This document shows positions 34,843 through 43,743 of a DNA stretch of 64,000 nt, piece by piece. The position numbers and the translations under genes were made by a program. The notes under the pieces were generated by a model. That model had not been told where the DNA came from. It ran no database searches and worked only from the letters and a program-made list of their open reading frames with translations. The stretch comes from Bacillus sp. X1(2014). Lineage in GTDB: Bacteria > Bacillota > Bacilli > Bacillales_B > DSM-18226. Positions within the stretch are counted from its first letter, which is position 1; each line of letters opens with the position of its first letter. The stretch covers positions 248,001 to 312,000 of the forward strand of contig NZ_VEED01000004.1 of the NCBI RefSeq assembly GCF_007678255.1, read 5' to 3'.

Positions 34843-36066
34843 TCAAATTGTTTTTTCAAGGTTTGGAGTTTTTTCGTTAATATTATAAAATTTATTTCCT
34901 GATAAGAAGAAAACCACACTACCCAAGGTTGTGATCGTAAGTACCCAAAACATGATTTGGCCTTGAAACTGACTAAGTAGAAAGCCGCCAATAATTGGCC
35001 CTAAAAAATTTCCAATCTTCCGAAATTGTGCTGCCCCGAAATACGTACCTCGCAAATGTTCGGGTGCCAATTGATCAATCATCATGCTGTTCGATGGGAA
35101 AATTAAAATTTCACCTATGGTTAGGAACACAATTGCCAGAATGGCAGTTACCCAGCCGTTTACAAAACTAAAGGCAACTAATCCTGCTGCCATAAATACA
35201 GCACCGACAACCATCACCTGCATTAACCGGAACTTCTCGGCAACATGACTAATGGGCATTTGCAGGAAAACAACCATCACCGCATTTATCGTGATCAGCG
35301 TTGAAAAAATGACAATGCCATTTTCGACAGTACCTTCAAGTATTTGCGGCAAGTTGGAATCAATTTGAACATAGCCCATGTTGACTAAAATGATACCAAT
35401 GATTAGATACCTTAATGCTTTATCCGTTCTAATAATTTTAAATGCATCACCAAAAGAGACTCCCTTTTTGCTTTGTCCGGGCTGAGTTATGACTAGCCTC
35501 TTCATCAGGATCACCAGCACCATTGCATACAATAAATATGTGGTTCCAGTTATTGCAAACGATAACTTTGCTGATGTACTGGCTAAATAGGCTCCAACCA
35601 GCGGACCTACTGATGCTCCAATATTCATGGCAGTATATCGTAAGGAATATACCTTCATCCGCTTTTCCTTATCGGTTAAATCGGCCATTAAAGCTTGAGC
35701 GGTTGGTTCAAAAAATGAATTGCACAGTCCGTTTAATGCATTTAAAAGGATAAACCATCCTTCACCAGTTGCCATCGTAAACCCATAATAAACAAATGCA
35801 ACCGTAAACAAAGAGATAAGCATAACAGGTTTTCGGCCAAATCGATCTGATAAATGACCTCCGATAAAACCGCCAACTGTTGCCATTAATGGACTCATCC
35901 CAACGGTTAAGCCGATGATGATTGGCGACAGATCCATATTCCTAGATAAGTAGATAGATAAGAAAGGCAGCGTCATAAATGAAGCGCCTCTAGATAGAAC
36001 GGTCCCAATTAATAAAACCCACACAATCGGGTGAAATTGTCCGATATAGCTTTTTATTTTTACCAT
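34843..36066 (-). CDS. MFS transporter
   Basis: A 407-residue major facilitator with 12 predicted helices. The loop 2-3 signature GGHLSDRFGRKP (about residues 69-80) is a classical MFS motif. The central loop after helix 6 (QPGQSKKG) and the second-half repeat are as expected. The sequence resembles the YttB/MdtG-like drug efflux group, but the substrate cannot be inferred. It is monocistronic, convergent with the aldo/keto reductase. Confidence 0.85.
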   Translation of the reverse strand: MVKIKSYIGQFHPIVWVLLIGTVLSRGASFMTLPFLSIYLSRNMDLSPIIIGLTVGMSPLMATVGGFIGGHLSDRFGRKPVMLISLFTVAFVYYGFTMATGEGWFILLNALNGLCNSFFEPTAQALMADLTDKEKRMKVYSLRYTAMNIGASVGPLVGAYLASTSAKLSFAITGTTYLLYAMVLVILMKRLVITQPGQSKKGVSFGDAFKIIRTDKALRYLIIGIILVNMGYVQIDSNLPQILEGTVENGIVIFSTLITINAVMVVFLQMPISHVAEKFRLMQVMVVGAVFMAAGLVAFSFVNGWVTAILAIVFLTIGEILIFPSNSMMIDQLAPEHLRGTYFGAAQFRKIGNFLGPIIGGFLLSQFQGQIMFWVLTITTLGSVVFFLSGNKFYNINEKTPNLEKTI

Positions 36067-36162
36067 TTATATGTACTGCCTCTCACAAATTTTTTAGTCC
36101 ATATTTAGTAAAACAATTTGTGTGGCTATTGTAAAGAATTTTCTTACTGTTATTACAGGAAA

Positions 36163-36187
36163 AGCCAGTTCCGATTTGGAACTGACT
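36163..36187 (-). terminator. terminator after the holin gene
   Basis: AGCCAGTTCC (36163-36172) with GGAACTGACT (36178-36187), 5-nt loop, followed on the minus strand by TTTTCC. Nine bases past the holin stop. Confidence 0.7.
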
Positions 36188-36195
36188 ATTATACA

Positions 36196-36462
36196 TTAGT
36201 TTGGATCTTTGTAGGTTAACGCCCGTTCACTATCCTTATACCCCTTTGTGGTCGGATCCTGTACAATCCCTAACATAGACAACAAAACAAACACAGCATT
36301 CACAAGGGTTAACACACCATTCTGAATAGCATCAGTAAGCTGAAAATCAATGATTCCGGAAGAATGTAAAGCTGCTAACACCATCTGAGCCACAATCATG
36401 ATTTGAGAAACAAACGCGATTACCCAGTTCTTATTTCTTAATCGGACTTTCCAGTTGATCAT
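36196..36462 (-). CDS. phage holin, phi LC3 family
   Basis: About 88 residues. It starts MINWKVRLRNKNWV, a standard beginning of phi-LC3-type holins (Phage_holin_1), followed by two hydrophobic helices (about 14-36 and 47-67) and the QDPTTKGYKDS tail typical of the family. Holins form membrane lesions that release endolysin. No endolysin or other phage gene is nearby, so this is an orphan gene, perhaps a prophage remnant or a domesticated membrane protein. I start at ATG 36462; the in-frame ATG at 36480 has no ribosome binding site. Confidence 0.82.
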   Translation of the reverse strand: MINWKVRLRNKNWVIAFVSQIMIVAQMVLAALHSSGIIDFQLTDAIQNGVLTLVNAVFVLLSMLGIVQDPTTKGYKDSERALTYKDPN

Positions 36463-36564
36463 CTCCCCATCCCCTTCCATTTTTGTTAAACAATCTTTCT
36501 ATTAACATATGCTTGGACGAGGAAATGGTTGTCCGCTGATATCATGGGTTTTTTCTTTTATCCA

Positions 36565-37917
36565 TTACACTTCTCTTCTCATAGCTTTTAAGACATCGAC
36601 CTTTGTTGCGCGCTGTGCTGGGCGTAATCCTGAAATGATAGTAACAGCGTAACAAATTACAACACAGATAATCGGTAAAACAAGCGGAATATCACTAAAA
36701 ATCAGGTCTAAATCCGTCTCTTGGCCAAAAGCCTGTTTGATAATTAATGGAATCACAAAATTAACCGTATAACTAATCCCATAAGAAACGATCGTACCAA
36801 TAAGGGCACCGATAAGCCCGATATAACTGCTTTCAAGCAGAAAGATTCGTTTAATGGTTTTCGGGTTGGCTCCGATTGCTTTCATAATCCCAATATCAGG
36901 GGCCCGCTCGGTCACCGCCATCGTCATCGTATTATAAATTCCAATGGAAGCAATCAGTATCGCGATGGTCCCAATAAAGATCAGACCTGCCTTTGCAATC
37001 ATAAACACCATGTTTACTTCTTTTAGTTCATTGACAACTGAATATGTAGCATAATTCTTTTCTTTTAGTTGGTCAGATATACTTTGAACTGCTTCCATGT
37101 TTTTGGCATAAATTTTTACTTCATCATACATATTTTTATTGTTTACAAGATCTTCTGGTACCTCATTTGTATTTATATCCAACATGTATCCTTTGGGTGT
37201 CCCCGTAAATCTCTCAATTTCAGTTAACATCTCATCGGAAATAAAGACACTACTATCCTGTGCCCATTCTTTTGTTGGTTTTTTAGAAATCCCCACGACC
37301 TTTAATGGGATCGTTTTTTCTACTTGTTTACCATCTTTAAACTGTTTTACGGTTAAGTTTATTTCATTTCCAAGTAATTCACCTTTATAGAGATACTCAT
37401 CTTTAATCTGCCCCTTTTCATCATACAGATCATCGCCCGCATCCTTGTCAGCTAGATTAGTTAAGAAATTATAACCGACGGCCACTTCATTTTTCCCTTT
37501 TGGAATATGCCCTTCCGATAATTCAAAACCAGCTTTTATTTCAGCCGGAAAATTTGCTACAAAGGTTGGTGCCGATTCTTGATATTTCCCAATCGTAAAA
37601 GCACCCTCCTGCTGTAACATTTTCCTTCTTGTCACTGCTTTTACATCGTTTATCTTTTCAAACAATTTAACATCTTTATCATTTAAAGGGCGATAAATAC
37701 CTTCATCTTTTGTTTCCTTACCATGAATATCAATTTGGGTAATGACCCTCCGTTCGGTAATTTCCTTTACCACCGATTTCTGTAAACCAAACCCTACAGA
37801 GGCGAGGACAATTAAGAAGGCACAACCCATTGCGGTTGCAAGAATCGTCATAAATACTCTTGTTCTATTTTTCTTCATATTTTGGCGGACGAAGCGAAAT
37901 TGGTCTCTTAACTTCAT
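36565..37917 (-). CDS. ABC transporter permease, MacB/FtsX type
   Basis: A 450-residue protein with the four-helix MacB layout: one N-terminal helix (about residues 20-42), a large extracellular domain of about 230 residues, and three C-terminal helices (from LIFIGTIAILIASIGIYNT to near the end). The block MAVTERAPDIGIMKAIGA is diagnostic for the family. These permeases couple ATP hydrolysis to mechanical work on envelope substrates (lipoproteins, antimicrobial peptides). It overlaps the ATPase gene by 4 bp (ATGA). Substrate unknown; a peptide-resistance role is one option. Confidence 0.88.
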   Translation of the reverse strand: MKLRDQFRFVRQNMKKNRTRVFMTILATAMGCAFLIVLASVGFGLQKSVVKEITERRVITQIDIHGKETKDEGIYRPLNDKDVKLFEKINDVKAVTRRKMLQQEGAFTIGKYQESAPTFVANFPAEIKAGFELSEGHIPKGKNEVAVGYNFLTNLADKDAGDDLYDEKGQIKDEYLYKGELLGNEINLTVKQFKDGKQVEKTIPLKVVGISKKPTKEWAQDSSVFISDEMLTEIERFTGTPKGYMLDINTNEVPEDLVNNKNMYDEVKIYAKNMEAVQSISDQLKEKNYATYSVVNELKEVNMVFMIAKAGLIFIGTIAILIASIGIYNTMTMAVTERAPDIGIMKAIGANPKTIKRIFLLESSYIGLIGALIGTIVSYGISYTVNFVIPLIIKQAFGQETDLDLIFSDIPLVLPIICVVICYAVTIISGLRPAQRATKVDVLKAMRREV

Positions 37918-38603
37918 GCAAACACCTCCTGGACAATGCGTCCATCTTTTAATTCAATTTTACGGTTACCAATCTCAGCTACCTTATCATCATGGGTGAT
38001 AATTAAAAACGTAATTCCTAAATCCCTATTCAATTCCTTAATAAATAGTAATAGCTCTTCTTCAGTTTCACTATCAAGGCTGCCCGTTGGTTCATCGGCA
38101 AGAATAATTGGGGGATTTACAATTAAGGCCCGGGCGATACTTACACGCTGCTGCTGCCCGCCTGACAGCTCTCCAGGATAATGATCCTGGTAATCTAGCA
38201 ATCCCACTTTTTGCAGCATCGTTTCGGTTTGCACTTTTCTTTCCTTTTCATTTACACCTTTTAATATCAACGGCAATTCCACATTTTGAAAAGCGGTCAT
38301 GCTCGGTATCAATTGAAAGCTTTGAAAAATAAATCCTAGATGATTGATTCGGAAGTCCGCAAATTTTGATTCATTTAAATCTGAAACTTTTTCCCCGCTA
38401 ATCCAAATATCACCCTCTTTCGGATGAATGAAACCACTAACTAAGTTAAGGAGCGTCGATTTTCCTGACCCGCTTCTGCCAACAATAGTGACGATTTCAC
38501 CCTTCTTGACACTTAAAGAAATATCTTTAAGTACTGGAATGATCGTTTGTCTCCCTTTTTTTCCAATCACAAAGTCATGGCTTAAGTTTTTTATTGTTAT
38601 CAT
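37914..38603 (-). CDS. ABC transporter ATP-binding protein, MacB/LolD type
   Basis: About 229 residues. Walker A GRSGSGKST, Q-loop in LGFIFQSFQLIP, signature LSGGQQQR, Walker B IILADEPTGSLD and the switch His in LIITHDD are all present. Partner of the MacB-type permease that it overlaps by 4 bp. I start at ATG 38603, which has AGGAGG 5-6 nt upstream; the frame extends to 38651 without support. No regulator or sensor kinase of the BceRS type is adjacent. Confidence 0.9.
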   Translation of the reverse strand: MITIKNLSHDFVIGKKGRQTIIPVLKDISLSVKKGEIVTIVGRSGSGKSTLLNLVSGFIHPKEGDIWISGEKVSDLNESKFADFRINHLGFIFQSFQLIPSMTAFQNVELPLILKGVNEKERKVQTETMLQKVGLLDYQDHYPGELSGGQQQRVSIARALIVNPPIILADEPTGSLDSETEEELLLFIKELNRDLGITFLIITHDDKVAEIGNRKIELKDGRIVQEVFA

Positions 38604-38823
38604 AATTTCCTCCTGTTTTCCAATCACTTCACCATAATAGACGAAGCACACTCACTTAACCCCTACAAAATAATTAATTTTTTTACAATTCGTTAGACGT
38701 CACATAAGTTTTTTTGGTTACATATGGGAATATTACTTGTTATATAGGCTTTTACTAGTCTTTTTAATTTATAAAATTTATAATAAAAGAATTAAAAATT
38801 ACTTTTGAAAGTAAGGAGATTAC

Positions 38824-40917
38824 ATGGAGAAATTGCATCCATATTGGGAAAAGTTTGTTCTTTTCTGGAAAAAGAAACATTTAACTCAAATATTATTACT
38901 ATTAATCTTAGTGGTAGTTTTAACTACCATCCTTTATTTTGGCTGGCTTGCGATGAGAGCCAATGTAGAATCGCTGAAGCAAGGTCTCAGTCAGCCGACC
39001 GTTATTTATGATAAAAAAGGGAAAATCGCAAGTAATGTCGCTACGAATCGGACAAAAGGAGTAAAAATCGAGGAGTTGCCGAAGTATGTCCCAAATGCTG
39101 TCGTGGCAATTGAGGATGAACGATTCTATGAGCATGGCGGTTTCGATATCAAAGGGATTGCTCGTGCATTTTTCAGTAACTTGTTTGCGGGCAGAATCAC
39201 GGGCGGCGGCAGTACGTTAACCCAGCAGTTAACAAAGAATGCCCTCCTTTCTCCTGAACGAACCTATAAACGAAAAGCAGAGGAATTATTTTTAGCTGTA
39301 AAAATTGAAAAAGTTTATACAAAAAACGAGATACTGCAGATGTACCTTAATCAAGTTTATTTCGGGAGCGGTTCCTGGGGGATCAGCAACGCTTCCAAAA
39401 AATATTTTGATAAAAATATTAAAGACGTTACTATCAGTGAGGCAGCAATGCTTGCGGGTTTACTGCATTCACCGAATTACCTAAATCCCTACAACAACTA
39501 TGATTTAGCCATGAAAAGAAGAAATACTGTATTAAGTAAAATGAAAGAACTTGGGATGATTACTAGTTCGCAATATAACAAAGCGAATAAAGAAAAAATT
39601 CGACTACATGATGGCGGCGGAAGCAATGTGGAACGAAAATATCCATATTATGTGGATGCGGTCCTTAATGAAGCAATCAATAAATATGGTTTAACACAAG
39701 AAGAAATTCTAACTAGAGGATATCGAATTTACACCGCGATGGATCAAAATCTGCAGTCTGATCTTGAACAAGTGTATAGTGAAGACTACTTGTTCCCACG
39801 CAGTAGAGGGGGAAAACTTGTTCAAAGTGGCTCTGTTCTAATGGACCCGGGTACAGGCGGGGTGAGTGCTCTAGTTGGTGGACGCGGTGAGCATGTATTT
39901 CGCGGATTTAACCGTGCAACCCAATTACGGGCACAGCCAGGGTCGTCGATTAAACCACTGGCCGTTTACACACCGGCCCTTGAAGAAGGATATAAATACT
40001 CATCTGAACTTGTTGATAAACCAATCAGCTTCGGAAACTACAAGCCAGAAAATTTTTCAAAGACCTATGAAGGCAAGGTTGAGATGTACAAAGCGCTAGA
40101 GAAGTCGCTGAATATCCCAGCTGTATGGCTGTTAAATGAGATTGGCTTAAATAAGGGAATCGATTCCTTAAAGCGGTTCGGTATACCCGTCGAGAAAGCA
40201 GATAAAAACCTGGCGATTGCACTGGGCGGTATGAGTACTGGGGTCTCTCCCCTGCAAATGGCTAACGCCTTTTCAGCTTTCCCAAATGGCGGAAAGAGGG
40301 AAGACAGCCACTTAATTACGAAAATAGTTGGACCAACTGGAAATGTGATTGCGGAGCATGAAGCAAAAACCACAAAAGTAACGTCTGAAAAAGTCACAGA
40401 TGAAATGACATCGATGCTCTTAAATGTAGTCGAAACAGGAACGGCTCGGCGCGCCCGAATCCCTGACGTCCAAATAGCCGGTAAGACTGGATCCACCCAG
40501 CTGCCATATAATGATATTAGTGGAACGAAGGACCAATGGATGGTCGGGTATACGCCAAATCTGGTTGGCGCCATCTGGATAGGGTTTGACCAAACTGATC
40601 GGGAACATTATTTGCCAAGTCCAAGTTCGGCTAATGTGGTACCTATATTTAAGGAGATTATGAAGAAATCTGTTCAAGATCTTCCAAAAGAAAGCTTTGA
40701 TGTGATTTCTATAAATGATCAACTAGCCGGTAAAGGCTCGACAAAAGTAAGTATCAATGAACAGGCGAAGAAAATTAGCAAGGAATTAAATGAAAATGCT
40801 CAGAAAATCGGGGAAACGATCAAAGAAAATGCTCCAGGTTGGAAAGAAAAGTTGGATCAAGTTTTATATAAGGTCGGCAAGGGAGTTAATTCTCTCATTG
40901 AAAGAATTCAGCAGTAA
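38824..40917 (+). CDS. class A penicillin-binding protein (transglycosylase/transpeptidase)
   Basis: A 697-residue bifunctional PBP. A single N-terminal anchor (about residues 20-42) is followed by the GT51 glycosyltransferase domain with EDERFYEHGGFD and GGSTLTQQLTKN. The transpeptidase domain has the active-site Ser in PGSSIKPL, the SLN triad in EKSLNIPA, and KTGST. It polymerises and cross-links peptidoglycan at the outer membrane face. Length is close to B. subtilis PbpF and PbpG, which act in spore germ-cell-wall synthesis, so a sporulation role is possible. AAGGAG lies 8 nt before the start; the 220-bp upstream gap is AT-rich. Confidence 0.92.
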   Translation: MEKLHPYWEKFVLFWKKKHLTQILLLLILVVVLTTILYFGWLAMRANVESLKQGLSQPTVIYDKKGKIASNVATNRTKGVKIEELPKYVPNAVVAIEDERFYEHGGFDIKGIARAFFSNLFAGRITGGGSTLTQQLTKNALLSPERTYKRKAEELFLAVKIEKVYTKNEILQMYLNQVYFGSGSWGISNASKKYFDKNIKDVTISEAAMLAGLLHSPNYLNPYNNYDLAMKRRNTVLSKMKELGMITSSQYNKANKEKIRLHDGGGSNVERKYPYYVDAVLNEAINKYGLTQEEILTRGYRIYTAMDQNLQSDLEQVYSEDYLFPRSRGGKLVQSGSVLMDPGTGGVSALVGGRGEHVFRGFNRATQLRAQPGSSIKPLAVYTPALEEGYKYSSELVDKPISFGNYKPENFSKTYEGKVEMYKALEKSLNIPAVWLLNEIGLNKGIDSLKRFGIPVEKADKNLAIALGGMSTGVSPLQMANAFSAFPNGGKREDSHLITKIVGPTGNVIAEHEAKTTKVTSEKVTDEMTSMLLNVVETGTARRARIPDVQIAGKTGSTQLPYNDISGTKDQWMVGYTPNLVGAIWIGFDQTDREHYLPSPSSANVVPIFKEIMKKSVQDLPKESFDVISINDQLAGKGSTKVSINEQAKKISKELNENAQKIGETIKENAPGWKEKLDQVLYKVGKGVNSLIERIQQ

Positions 40918-40921
40918 TAAA

Positions 40922-40950
40922 AAATAGCACCAAGCCGGTGCTATTTTTTT
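40922..40950. terminator. bidirectional terminator
   Basis: AAATAGCACC (40922-40931) and GGTGCTATTT (40937-40946), 5-nt loop and long T-run; between the PBP gene and the end of the cobamide operon. Confidence 0.9.
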
Positions 40951-41657
40951 ATTACTAAGGTATGGAACAAGTCCCCTGTGATTTTTCGGAGGATTTCTTC
41001 CTGATCGGGTTGAAAAACGGCCATGAAACAGGTGGATGGGCCAGCTGATTTGATTATATCAACGGTAGTGACGATCCTTTCTTTTGTTAACTCTTCATTA
41101 AAGAACATTTGGTTAAGTTCAAATAAAATCCCTTTAGAACCAACCGGCCACAGCATAATATCCTTAATCTTGCTGACCTCTTTGAATATCGATAGAGGTG
41201 CAATTTGATCATTTTGTTCGATCACTTCATCTCCAACTAGCGGTAAACCAACAACAGCCAATTTCAATTGTTCTGAGAAAGTTCGGTCGGTTATTTTAGC
41301 AGACGATTTCTTCCCTAAGACCACTAACCCTATGGCTGATTGCAGAAGCTGAAAGTTACTTTCTGTACTTCCAGAAATACTTACCCCTGATAACTTTAGT
41401 TCAGAAAGCCCCTTTTCTACTCCACTAACTAGCTCATCCCAAGGTTCATTTCCACAAAAGTTATGCAGCAGTACTGAAATAGGCTCCCCTCCTGCTGCTA
41501 TACATTCCATTGCGGCAACTCTAAATGCATAATAAGCTACGGTTTCATAGGGTACATGAACAAGATCTTGCTCCTTCATTCCAATCGCTCCGCTATTATC
41601 ACAAGCAATAATGAGGGAGTTCCCACCGCTAAAAGGAATGGTTACGATATCCCTCAT
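40941..41657 (-). CDS. cblS: alpha-ribazole kinase CblS
   Basis: About 238 residues of the PurM/ThiL-like ATP-binding fold. The start MRDIVTIPFSGGNSLIIACDN (quoted in part) and AIGMKEQDLVHVP, then AAMECIAAGGEP and SISGSTESN, match the CblS kinases described in Listeria and Geobacillus. It phosphorylates alpha-ribazole to alpha-ribazole-5'-phosphate, the lower-ligand donor for CobS, bypassing CobT. I start at ATG 41657, overlapping the cblT stop (ATGA); a longer frame to 41852 is spurious. Last gene of the cobamide operon; assignment rests on motif memory and the adjacent transporter. Confidence 0.85.
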   Translation of the reverse strand: MRDIVTIPFSGGNSLIIACDNSGAIGMKEQDLVHVPYETVAYYAFRVAAMECIAAGGEPISVLLHNFCGNEPWDELVSGVEKGLSELKLSGVSISGSTESNFQLLQSAIGLVVLGKKSSAKITDRTFSEQLKLAVVGLPLVGDEVIEQNDQIAPLSIFKEVSKIKDIMLWPVGSKGILFELNQMFFNEELTKERIVTTVDIIKSAGPSTCFMAVFQPDQEEILRKITGDLFHTLVIKK

Positions 41658-42145
41658 TGTTTGACATCCCGATTGGGTAATCCATGTGTTACAAGTGAAG
41701 TTATTCGTGGAATTGCCACCATTGCGATGACCGTATTGATGATGGAACCAATGAGCAAAGAAGGAATAATCCCCAAATAAAATCCTAGATTCATTAAATA
41801 AATAAATGGTAACGGGGCAACCAATGAGTTTCCAATGATGAAAACAACACATGCTAAAATTTTATTATTTTTATACATGTGCCCAAAAACCCAAACCAGC
41901 ACAGCCATTTCGACAGCAATTAAAAAGTGCATGGGCCCTAGTGGGAACCCACCAATCAATGCCGATAATAGATGCCCAAATGCCCCCACTAATGCACCTG
42001 CCCCTGCCCCAAACAAGACTGCTGCCAAAAGTGCAGGGAATGCATCCAATGCGACGCTGCCGACAATAGCTGGAATTTTAATCATAGCTCCGACCACAGA
42101 CAATGCCGTTAACATTGCCAGTCCGCTAACCCATTTTCCTTTCAT
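41654..42145 (-). CDS. cblT: ECF transporter S component for alpha-ribazole, CblT
   Basis: A 163-residue membrane protein with five or six helices. It opens with a signal-like first helix and carries ALDAFPALLAAVLFGAGAGA and GFPLGPMHFLIA, typical of ECF S components of the CblT/BioY-like fold. CblT takes up alpha-ribazole, and its gene pairs with cblS, as here with a 4-bp overlap. The ECF energising module (EcfAA'T) is not in the window and is presumably shared from elsewhere. The position at the end of a B12-riboswitch-controlled operon strongly supports the function. Confidence 0.85.
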   Translation of the reverse strand: MKGKWVSGLAMLTALSVVGAMIKIPAIVGSVALDAFPALLAAVLFGAGAGALVGAFGHLLSALIGGFPLGPMHFLIAVEMAVLVWVFGHMYKNNKILACVVFIIGNSLVAPLPFIYLMNLGFYLGIIPSLLIGSIINTVIAMVAIPRITSLVTHGLPNRDVKQ

Positions 42146-42730
42146 TTACTTTTCCTCCTTACGCTTCCCATCCCTAAACACATTCGCACTGCGAACATAT
42201 TCTACATCACTGACATGTAATCGGAAGTTGATCACTCTTGCTAGCGCAAAGAAATAGTCTGACAGGCGGTTAAGGTACATCAACGCTATTTCAGAAGTTT
42301 TTGGATCAGCTTTCACCAACTTAACAACTAATCGCTCGGCTCTTCTAGTCACCGTTCTAGCGATATGAATCGAAGCCGATGGTTTAGTTCCTCCTGGTAA
42401 AATAAATCGCTCTAACTCAGGCGCTTCTTCAATGTATTCATCGATTTTCTTTTCAAGGTAATCAATGGACTCTTGGTGAAGTTTTAATTCCCGCTTCGCT
42501 GTCACATTTGCGAGGTCTCCACCACAATCAAATAATTCATGTTGGATTTTTTCAAGATCGGCCAGAACGTCCTTAAATATATTGGGGTCCAGTTCTTGTA
42601 TGGCCTGCCCGACAAAGCAATTCACTTCGTCCACGGTTCCATATGCTTCAACACGAATGTCATCTTTATCTACCCTTCCACCGATGATGCTTGTTTTTCC
42701 TTTGTCACCTGTTCTTGTGTAAATTCTCAT
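42146..42730 (-). CDS. PduO-type ATP:cob(I)alamin adenosyltransferase
   Basis: About 194 residues. It starts MRIYTRTGDKGKTSIIGG, the ATP-binding N-terminal signature of PduO-type enzymes, and has the conserved RTVTRRAERLVV helix and FALARVIN. It transfers the adenosyl group of ATP to cob(I)alamin or cobinamide, giving coenzyme B12. The B. subtilis homologue is YvqK. The start at 42730 is favoured over 42739 because the homologue begins here and AAAGGGG lies 11 nt upstream. It sits between cblT and a CobU-like gene in the cobamide operon. Confidence 0.92.
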   Translation of the reverse strand: MRIYTRTGDKGKTSIIGGRVDKDDIRVEAYGTVDEVNCFVGQAIQELDPNIFKDVLADLEKIQHELFDCGGDLANVTAKRELKLHQESIDYLEKKIDEYIEEAPELERFILPGGTKPSASIHIARTVTRRAERLVVKLVKADPKTSEIALMYLNRLSDYFFALARVINFRLHVSDVEYVRSANVFRDGKRKEEK

Positions 42731-42745
42731 TATTCCCATTCCCCT

Positions 42746-43180
42746 TTACTTTATAGTTTGGTTTAATCCATACCAAATGACGTCAACTTTTTCTGCTTTG
42801 GCAGCGATATCTTGAAAAGCCCAACCTGTTACATCCCGCCATCGTCTATTTTCTACCTCCATTGGAACAATTCCTTTTGTTATATCAGTTCCAATCACAA
42901 TTAACTTGCGCAGCTCATCTGCATTTTCCCAAGTAGTCCATTCCTCTAAATTATTGGCCCATATCTGACGGCACTTATCGGCATCGAATGTGGCTATTAA
43001 ATCTTTCAGCCAAATTTCTACTCCCTCAAGAATCACTACGCCCTCGTTGAAATCAATTAAATTTATCGGGAGAGTGTGGTCATCGTAAGCTGAAACCCAA
43101 TGTTTATTCTTGAAACAGCTATAGGTATTCTTTACCCATGCCCTTTTGCCGTTAAAGGCACCTCCAATAATAAAATGCAT
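42746..43180 (-). CDS. CobU-like protein with altered P-loop
   Basis: A 144-residue protein related to the bifunctional cobinamide kinase/guanylyltransferase CobU. The end is CobU-like: GTDITKGIVPMEVENRRWRD then GWAFQDIAAKAEKVDVIWYG (pieces of the conserved C-terminal region). The N-terminal P-loop position reads GGAFNGKRAW, with Arg where CobU has Ser/Thr, and the protein is about 40 residues shorter than the full CobU at 45991-46563. It may be a non-kinase accessory or a specialised nucleotidyltransferase. AAGGAGGGG precedes the ATG. It overlaps the phosphatase gene by 49 bp. Confidence 0.7.
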   Translation of the reverse strand: MHFIIGGAFNGKRAWVKNTYSCFKNKHWVSAYDDHTLPINLIDFNEGVVILEGVEIWLKDLIATFDADKCRQIWANNLEEWTTWENADELRKLIVIGTDITKGIVPMEVENRRWRDVTGWAFQDIAAKAEKVDVIWYGLNQTIK

Positions 43181-43743
43181 CGTTCACCCCTCCTTAGTGA
43201 TTCTCTTTCAAAAATGAGTTCGTATCCTTGTTCATGCTTTACCTCCCACGCCCAAAATTCTCTTTTGACTGGTGCAAACATTGATAACAGATAGCGAATA
43301 ACTCCGCCATGAGTAATTACCGCAGCGCTTTTATCGTTTGACATAAGAAGCTCGTCGGTAATATTAGACCAGCCAGAATCAACCCTACTAGTGAATTCAT
43401 GATATGATTCACCTTCCGGCGGTAGATGTAAATTAGGAGCTCTCAGCCAATTGCGATAGTGAACATTTTCTTTTAATTCTTCGTACGTTTTCCCTTCCCA
43501 TTGACCGAAATTCATTTCTCGTAATTCTTTGACAAGATTTATACTAGCATTTGAAAATAATCTTTCTCCTGTTTGAACACATCTCTGCAAGTCACTAGAA
43601 TAATAATGCTCATAACTTTTTGAAATGACGAGCTTCTTAGTTTCAGGAGATAAAGGAGAATCATTCCATCCTAAATAAGCTTTTCGTTTGTTTTCTTCGG
43701 TTACACCATGACGAAATAATGCAATAACCACACGGTCATCCAC
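43132..43743 (-). CDS. histidine phosphatase family protein, probable alpha-ribazole phosphatase
   Basis: A 203-residue phosphoglycerate-mutase-fold enzyme. The phosphohistidine motif LFRHGVTEEN (His at about residue 12), the conserved EMNFGQWEGKTYEEL, GESYHEFTSRV and the second His in VITHGGVIRYL are all present, as in CobC/CobZ-type phosphatases. In cobamide synthesis this enzyme removes the 5'-phosphate of the nucleotide loop after CobS. Starts at GTG 43743 within the cobS tail (43-bp overlap), with only a weak ribosome binding site, implying translational coupling. Confidence 0.82.
   Translation of the reverse strand: MDDRVVIALFRHGVTEENKRKAYLGWNDSPLSPETKKLVISKSYEHYYSSDLQRCVQTGERLFSNASINLVKELREMNFGQWEGKTYEELKENVHYRNWLRAPNLHLPPEGESYHEFTSRVDSGWSNITDELLMSNDKSAAVITHGGVIRYLLSMFAPVKREFWAWEVKHEQGYELIFERESLRRGERCILLLEVPLTAKGHG

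Noticed and set aside
41658..41852. Longer N terminus for the alpha-ribazole kinase (frame open to 41852)
   Set aside because: The extra codons lie within cblT in another frame, have no ribosome binding site, and homologues start at MRDIVT; the ATGA overlap at 41654-41657 is the normal coupling.
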